NCBI GenBank assembly: GCA_030674155.1
Contig: CM060328.1
Location: forward strand, 37,247,316-37,259,815
Origin: Stramonita haemastoma
Taxonomy: Eukaryota > Mollusca > Gastropoda > Neogastropoda > Muricidae
DNA: 12,500 bases
Direction of reading: 5' to 3'
Shown here piece after piece: positions 6,481 through 12,500 of this stretch. Each line of letters begins with the position of its first letter. The first letter of the stretch is position 1. Under the pieces are notes generated by a model. The model had not been told where the DNA came from. It searched no databases and was given only the letters and a program-made list of their open reading frames with translations. A program made the translations under genes and the position numbers.

Positions 6481-7359
6481 TGTGGCCAGCAACGTCCTGA
6501 CAAAAAGTTGGCAAGATTCGTATTGCGTCTGGTTTTGCCTTTTCTATCCGTAACATCGTTATTTGTTATCATTTTGTTTGTTTGTGTCATTCTTTCTTTG
6601 TTTTCGTTTTCTTTTTCTGTATTTTTTTTTTTTCTTTGGGTAGTTCCTTGGGTTAGAGCAGGGTGTAAAATTAATGTTACATCCCTTTGTTTTAGCTGCT
6701 TTGTTTGGCTGTGTCATGTAGAAAGTTTTGATGAGATATCTAAAATCAAGGCTGTTTAATTGCTTTGCATATTATTGAACACCCTTTTTCTCTCATTATT
6801 TATTTCTCTAAATAACAAATCAGATTGCCGTCCCCTGGAAAAATGACCCACCATCAGAGCAGCGCCAGTCATTCTTCATAGGAATATAAATATTTCCTGA
6901 CCACAGGGAATTTTAAAAACCAGACTTTACACGTGAAAGCTGTCTTCCTGCTTTGGATTCTTTTATGGAGGCTCAGTGTATGCATCATATAACTACTTGG
7001 TTTATTATTGTGTGGTCAAGTCCTGTTATAAACAGCACCAGCCAGGATGGGATGGAGACATGATTAGCAGCTGAGAGCAGCTGACTGAAAGTGGGAGAAA
7101 CTAACAGTTGTAATGGCAAAGAACTTTAAAAAAAAAGTCTTTTACGCTGACTTCTCACCAATGCGTATTTTAATCTCACAGTGATTCCCGGTGGAACGAA
7201 ATAATCAGAGTGCACATGTATTTCGTAGTTCCCATAGTGTTAACCTGATGAGCAAACAACAACAAAACATCCATACAAGTCATCATTCCGAGTTGACATA
7301 AAACACCCCGTCAGTCTGTTTTGTTGCAGTAAAGGTGGTACCAATTGCAATTTTTGTAA
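6481..7359. other. Unique-looking region with no gene
   Basis: This is one of the longest stretches free of simple repeats. The T-rich part at 6508-6759 gives an 83-codon hydrophobic open frame, without homology I can recognise. From about 6770 to 7310 the base composition is more balanced. Two CAGCTG E-box sequences sit 10 bp apart at 7068-7083 inside a short direct repeat, but their meaning is unknown. Confidence 0.5.
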
Positions 7360-7604
7360 GCAAAGAGACAATTAAGCAAATAGGAAAGGGAAGAGTCCTG
7401 TCTCTTTACTGAATGCTCTCTTCCTGGCTGACACCTTTTCAGGAGAAATGGTGCGTACATGCATTTTGCCATCCACAAGGGAAAGGCAGAACAGAGAAAT
7501 AGCTGCTGGAGGGGGCATGCACGTGTGCATACCACCCAAAATGAGAAGGAACAACTGTGCACCTGTGATAGGCAGAAACGCAGGCAAGCATGTAAGCAGG
7601 GAAC
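7360..7604 (+). mobile_element. Dispersed repeat family I, copy 3
   Basis: After an A-rich start comes ACTGAATGCTCTCTTCC, then CTTTTCAGGAGAAATGGTGCG, which matches copy 1 at 3392-3440. Near the end, GTGCATACCACCCAAAATGA and TGTGCACCTGTGAT (7556-7569, a 14-bp exact match to 3552-3565) lead to the GT array. About 35 bp more separate the motif from the array than in copy 1. A 79-codon frame entering the GT array is not credible as a gene. Confidence 0.65.
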
Positions 7605-8475
<871 letters not shown>

Positions 8476-8625
8476 GTGTGTGGTGTGTGCTTGCGCGCAC
8501 GCGCGCGGAAAGTGTGTGTATGTGTATGCATGTATTGTGTGAGGCATGTGTTGTGTGAAGCATGTGTGTTGTGTGTGAATGTGTCGTGTGCTGTGTGTTG
8601 AATTGTGTACTGTGTTCTGAATCAT
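8476..8625. repeat. Degenerate GT-rich array
   Basis: GTGTG units are mixed with TGTATG, GAGGCATGTG, GAAGCATGTG and a short GCGCGCACGCGCGCG patch at about 8491-8506. It looks like an old, decayed array. The GC patch is again alternating purine-pyrimidine. Confidence 0.85.
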
Positions 8626-8869
8626 AGTACCAAAGAAAAATAAAGTATGACCTCGAAGGTAAAAAAAATAAAAAATAAAGAGAGAGAGAAAGAGAGAGAA
8701 AGAAAGGGTGAAGGGCATTTTCGATGATCACAGGCACAGAAAACATTTCTTAGGTAATCAGCCATAATGAAATTCTTAACCTCTAGGAAAGAAGATATAT
8801 CTCAGGGTATTGTTTTCTGGAGAGTGTGCCTGTTTGTATTTTTTGTGAAACAAAAAGTGCAAATAAGCA
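8626..8869. other. Spacer with A-rich and GA-rich patches
   Basis: An A-rich stretch (8660-8680) passes into (GA)n at 8679-8706. The rest is unremarkable. No gene is seen. Confidence 0.55.
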
Positions 8870-9074
8870 ACAGATACAAGAAGAAGTAAAAAAGGGGAAA
8901 AAATTCTCTATAGTATGCTATCATGCTGCTGTCTATTCTCGCAAGTTAAATGAGCTACCCATTTTTTGGTATGTAAGAGAAACGTCGAAAAGGTAAAGTC
9001 TGTGAGACGAAAAGAATGTGTACACGCTACTCGTAACAGTGAAGGAAAAATCTATGCACCTGCTAAGGTAAAAA
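8870..9074 (+). mobile_element. Dispersed repeat family I, copy 4
   Basis: Blocks are in family order: AAAAAGGGGAAAA-type start, ATGCTGCTGTCTATTCTCGC, GTTAAATGAGCTACCCATTTTTT, GAATGTGTACACGCTACTC, then GCACCTGCTAAGGTAAAAATG at the edge of (GT)n. It is more diverged than copies 1 and 2, but the order and spacing agree. Confidence 0.6.
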
Positions 9075-9401
9075 TGTGTGTGTGTGCTGTTTGTTGTTGT
9101 TGTGTGTGTGTGTGTGTGTGTGTGTGTTTGTATGTGTGTGTTGTGTGTGTGTGTGTGTGTGTGTGTTGTGTGTGTGTGTGTGCGTCGTGGTGTGCGTGTG
9201 GCGTGTGCGTGTTGTTGTGTGTGTGTGTGTTGTAGTGTGTGTTTGTGTGTTTGATTGTGTGTTTGTATTGTGCTTGTAAATGTGTGTATGTGTGTATTTA
9301 TTTGTGTGTTTGTGTGTGTATTTGTTTCTGTGTTTGTGTTGATGTGTGTGTGTTGTTTGTGTGTGTGTGTGTTTGTGTGTGTGCCTGTGTTTGTGGGGTT
9401 G

Positions 9402-9472
<71 letters not shown>

Positions 9473-9478
9473 GGAGCG
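9075..9478. repeat. Long (GT)n array, degenerate then pure
   Basis: GT repeats carry many TT slips and TTTGTG, CGTGG and GTATTTG variants. They end with about 68 bp of pure GT (9403-9470) and a GGAGCGCG exit. Confidence 0.97.
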
Positions 9479-9540
9479 CGTAGTGTGTGTGTGTGTGAAA
9501 GTCAAAGTCAAAATTTGATTCAGAAGGTACAGATGTTGGT
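9479..9540. other. Short insert between GT arrays
   Basis: The sequence AAAGTCAAAGTCAAAATTTGA at about 9498-9518 separates two GT-rich arrays. AAAGTCA repeats resemble parts of gastropod repeat tails that I recall, but the link is weak. Confidence 0.3.
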
Positions 9541-9702
9541 GTGTAAGAGGAGGTATTGTGTATGTGTAGGGATAGGGTGTACTAGGTGTGTATGGTGTGT
9601 GTGTGTGTTGTTTGTGTGCGGTGTGTGTGGGTGTTGTGTGTGTTGGTGTTGTGATGTTGTGTGTGTGTTGTGTGTGTGTGTGTTGTGTGTGGTGTGTGTT
9701 GT
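9541..9702. repeat. Degenerate GT-rich array
   Basis: GTGTG is broken by TTG, GGTG, AGGAGG and GATGTTG variants. It is probably a decayed continuation of the array to its left. Confidence 0.85.
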
Positions 9703-9829
9703 AAGTGAGAAAGAGAAACAAAAGAGTGACGGAAATAAAAAAAAGAGATAATAGAAAGTACATAGGTCAGTAGATGAACACCATCAAGCTAATTGAATTA
9801 TACAGTAAACTAGAATGCTGAAAGGTAAA
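9703..9829. other. Spacer before the single-copy element
   Basis: A-rich sequence with AGAAAGAGAAA and AAAAAAAAGAGA patches, then ordinary AT-rich DNA. No gene is seen. The end may belong to the element that follows. Confidence 0.4.
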
Positions 9830-10075
9830 CTTGTAGAGGAGTAGGCCAATTCTAAACGTGGGAGTGTAGTCTTTTTGAAATTGGACGTAGATTTTTCCTC
9901 GACAGACTGATTTCAAACAGAACAAAGTTGATGACCAGTACCAAAAAAATGCCCATTTCCTCCTATCATCCGGATCCCCATAGACGAAGATCTATCAATA
10001 TTAGTTGTGACTTTCCCCATCAATGCTGACAATTTGATCTTGCTGAGTCGAGGAAGCTAACAGACAGGAAAGGAC
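9830..10075 (+). mobile_element. Diverged single-unit copy of the tandem-unit element
   Basis: AGTAGGCCAATTCTAAACGTG, TAGTCTTTTTG, GACAGACTGATTTCAAACA and ACCAAAAAAATGCC (9839-9950) follow the order of the 5346-5530 unit. ATAGACGAAGATCTATCAAT, TTGTGACTTTCCCCAT and GGAAAGGACAAGTGCC then follow the order of its tail (5515-5613). Only one unit is present, so tandem amplification distinguishes the two copies. The left edge is unclear. Confidence 0.6.
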
Positions 10076-10270
10076 AAGTGCCAACATAAGTAACATTTCT
10101 CCATGGCAGAATCGAACTTTGTAGACCTGGACAAAGTGAAATGACAACTTTTTCTGTGGCTTGCTATGTAATAGAATACTTTGGTTTGATGCAAACAGAG
10201 AGAGAGAAAGGAGGGAATGACAGAAGGCAGACAGACACACTTAACATTTCAATCTACTTAATCCCAAAGG

Positions 10271-10271
<1 letters not shown>
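10076..10271. other. Spacer before the (AC)n array
   Basis: It holds a short AGAGAGAGAAAGGAGGG patch at 10197-10215 and CAGACAGACACAC at about 10228-10240. No gene is supported. Confidence 0.45.
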
Positions 10272-10358
<87 letters not shown>

Positions 10359-10436
10359 ACACACCACACACACACACACAACACACACACACACACACAC
10401 AGTACACACACACAACATACCCACAAACACACACAA

Positions 10437-10497
<61 letters not shown>

Positions 10498-10532
10498 AAA
10501 ACAACCACCACACCAACCACCACCACCACCAA
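10272..10532. repeat. Long (AC)n array with a CCA-rich end
   Basis: The array opens with 85 bp of pure AC (10272-10356), continues with interrupted AC to 10496, and ends in a short ACCACC-type tract (10503-10532). Confidence 0.97.
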
Positions 10533-10559
10533 AAAAATACTAGTTTAAAAGAAGTAGAG

Positions 10560-10780
10560 CCCAAAAAAATGTTTAAATACTTTTTCCCATCATAACTATT
10601 TTCTACAGTCAGACTTACTATTTTCGTGCTTCATTTCATCTAATCAGAAAACTGGATTACCACTGTAGTCCTCTGCCACTGAAGACTGCCTACCATCCTT
10701 GTTCGTTATAAAGTTCCACTGGCAGTTGTGTGTTATCAGTCATGGTCTATAAATGTTATCTTGTCTGTAGTTGTAGCTGT
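10560..10780 (-). mobile_element. Dispersed repeat family II, copy B
   Basis: CAGACTTACTATTTTCGTGCTT, ATTTCATCTAATCAGAAAACT and ACCACTG (10609-10667) align with copies A and C. Further on, CCACTGGCAGTTGTGTGTTATC may align with GGACAGTGCCGTTTTCCTGTG of copy A, which would make the family at least 150 bp long. It follows the (AC)n/(CCA)n array. A minus orientation puts the array at its downstream end. Confidence 0.55.
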
Positions 10781-11029
10781 AGTTTAGTTAATTTTGATAT
10801 ATTGAAGTGTCTTCCACTGTATGTTTTGGTTGTCACACGTCCCTCTGTCTGTATATCGTGTGTCTGTCTCTCTGTCTGTTCGTCTTTCTGAGTTCTATGT
10901 CATTTTTTTTCTTCTAAAAGTTGTATAGTCCGTTGAAGTTTATTTGTGGTTTTATGACTGAGTGGGTTGGTAAGTAATTTAATATTTTTACAGTTTTCTA
11001 GTTTTCTGCTGACTCTATATATAATATTT
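10781..11029. other. Spacer with a T-rich and TCTG-rich patch
   Basis: CTGTCTG-type repeats occur at about 10842-10882 and a T-rich stretch at 10903-10915. No gene is seen. Confidence 0.5.
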
Positions 11030-11075
11030 ATTTTATATATATATATATATTAAATATATATATATTATATAATAT
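11030..11075. repeat. (AT)n tract
   Basis: This is TA-alternating sequence with AAATA and TTATATAATA interruptions. It is self-complementary and likely to extrude hairpins. It passes directly into (GATA)n. Confidence 0.93.
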
Positions 11076-11208
11076 AGATAGATAGATAGATGAAGGATGG
11101 ATGGATGGATGGCATGATGATGGATGGCACGGACACGACGGACGACGACGGACGGACGGAACGACACGGACGGACGGACGACGACGGACGACGACGGACA
11201 CAGACAGC

Positions 11209-11239
<31 letters not shown>

Positions 11240-11240
11240 T
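11076..11240. repeat. Compound tetranucleotide array ATAG-ATGG-ACGG-ACAG
   Basis: (GATA)n occurs at 11076-11092, (GGAT)n at about 11095-11128, an ACGG core with ACG triplet slips at about 11128-11198, and (ACAG)n at about 11198-11239. Each block differs from the next by one transition. The ACGG core contains a CpG in every unit. Confidence 0.95.
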
Positions 11241-11287
11241 AGATAACAATACATAGACTCATTTTTAAGTAAGCACATAAGCATTTC
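11241..11287. other. Short spacer
   Basis: Ordinary sequence between two simple repeats. Nothing is recognised. Confidence 0.4.
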
Positions 11288-11514
11288 AACACAAACACAC
11301 ATCACAGACAACACACACACAGCGCTACCGCATACACATACACACACACTCACACTCACCACAAATACACACACCAACCACACACACACACACACACACA
11401 ACACACACCACAAAACACTCACACACACACACACACTTAACACACATACACACACACACACACACCACACACACACACACACACAACACACAAACACACA
11501 TACACATGCGCACG
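11288..11514. repeat. Degenerate (AC)n array
   Basis: AC-rich sequence has ACTC, CATACA, AACAC and CCACAC interruptions and an AGCGCTACCGC insert near 11321-11331. An alternating GCGCGCGC stretch lies just beyond the array at 11523-11530. Confidence 0.95.
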
Positions 11515-11799
11515 CACAAATAGCGCGCGCTTTTCAAAACTTAAAAGCACCATTTTCTATGTTAGGATATTCTGGAAAACTCAAGTAAAGCACCTTACAC
11601 AACAACAAGAGCAAGAACACAGTGACTAAACTCTGACAAAGCCATTTCAGTTATTATGTAAAAGAACAGTATAAAAGCCTTCAGTGCAGTTTTCTTGGTA
11701 ACAAAACACAAACCCCTAGCCTTTTAGATACCTAGAGTTCTGTAGCTTTTGTGCTGTGTGTATTTAAGAAAAGAAACAAGTAAGAGAAAGCAACCACTC
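11515..11799. other. Unique-looking spacer
   Basis: No gene or repeat is recognised. Towards its right end it becomes A-rich, which may be the start of the family I copy that follows. Confidence 0.45.
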
Positions 11800-12064
11800 A
11801 AAGAAAGAAAAACAAACGAACAACAAAGCCAAGAACAAAACAAAATAAAACAAAGAAAACAACACAGATCCCTTCTCTTGAGGAACGCTTCTTCCCTTGC
11901 AGTCTATTTTTCACAATAAATGAGGCGTACCCACTTCTTACTATCTATGCTAAGAGCAGAGAGGGAAAAGGAGAAATGCCTGTGTGAGTGGGGAAGCATG
12001 TTCAGATGCCATCCAAAAAATATAAAAGAGAAAGGAGCATCTGTGTTCAACAAAAAATTGGTGC
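11800..12064 (+). mobile_element. Dispersed repeat family I, copy 2
   Basis: An A/C-rich start (11800-11865) is followed by GAACGCTTCTTCCCTTGC, CTATTTTTCACAATAAATGAGGCGTAC (11905-11931), GCTAAGAGCAGAGAGGGAAAA, GGGGAAGCATGTTCAGATGCCATCCAA (11990-12016) and CATCTGTGTTCAACAAAAAA, ending at the G/GT-rich array. It is the closest match to copy 1 and shares the long GGAAGCATGTTC and CCATCCAA blocks. A 145-codon frame begins in it but becomes Cys-Val-Gly simple repeat. Confidence 0.7.

Positions 12065-12500
<436 letters not shown>

Noticed and set aside
6508..6759. 83-codon hydrophobic frame that could be read as a small membrane protein
   Set aside because: T-rich DNA gives Phe/Leu/Val by composition. 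There is no family resemblance, and no coding signal before or after it.
8933..9763. 276-codon minus-strand frame, the longest in the window
   Set aside because: It is almost all Thr-His from (AC)n on that strand. Only the ends are ordinary sequence, and they show no domain.

Overview
This is eukaryotic, repeat-dominated, apparently non-coding DNA. I find no protein-coding gene, exon or functional RNA gene that I can support. Open frames longer than about 60 codons either translate simple repeats (Cys-Val, Thr-His, Arg-Glu, Ser-Leu alternations) or are short, composition-driven frames in AT-rich sequence. The best clue to the organism is a tRNA-headed SINE at 28-299. Its body carries a core (roughly 147-175) that I remember from SINEs of marine snails such as periwinkles and cone snails. 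With the very heavy load of long (GT)n/(AC)n arrays this suggests a mollusc, most likely a caenogastropod. That assignment rests on memory of repeat families and is not proven.

Layout. 1-718: an (ACAT)n tract cut by the window edge, the SINE, a second unclassified repeat, then a (CCTA)n-(CATA)n compound microsatellite. 719-1000: a dispersed repeat (family II, copy A). 1240-1535: a second SINE whose head combines a tRNA-type A box with a 48-nt stretch of 5S rRNA. 1984-2170 and 2925-2990: fragments of another dispersed repeat. 3076-4350: a cluster of simple repeats: (TG)n with a G14 run, a long (GT)n, a 257-bp polypurine tract, and (TG)n with a pure alternating CG core. 4997-5640: three tandem copies of a 172-185 bp unit plus a tail. 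A diverged single copy of the same element lies at 9830-10075. 5727-6218: facing (GT)n and (AC)n arrays. The rest alternates between (GT)n/(AC)n arrays (7605-7812, 8476-8625, 9075-9702, 10272-10496, 11288-11514, 12065-12500), copies of two dispersed repeats, and AT-rich unique sequence. At 11030-11240 an (AT)n tract runs into ATAG, ATGG, ACGG and ACAG tetranucleotides.

No genes work together here. The organising principle seems to be that transposable-element-like sequences carry or seed microsatellites. Four copies of one repeat (family I: 3340, 7360, 8870, 11800) each lead directly into a (GT)n array in the same orientation. Three copies of a second repeat (family II: 719, 6219, 10560) sit next to an (AC)n or (CATA)n array in the equivalent polarity. 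The tandem-unit element also lies near dinucleotide arrays. Together, simple repeats occupy roughly a quarter of the window. All alignments were made by eye, so repeat edges are approximate.
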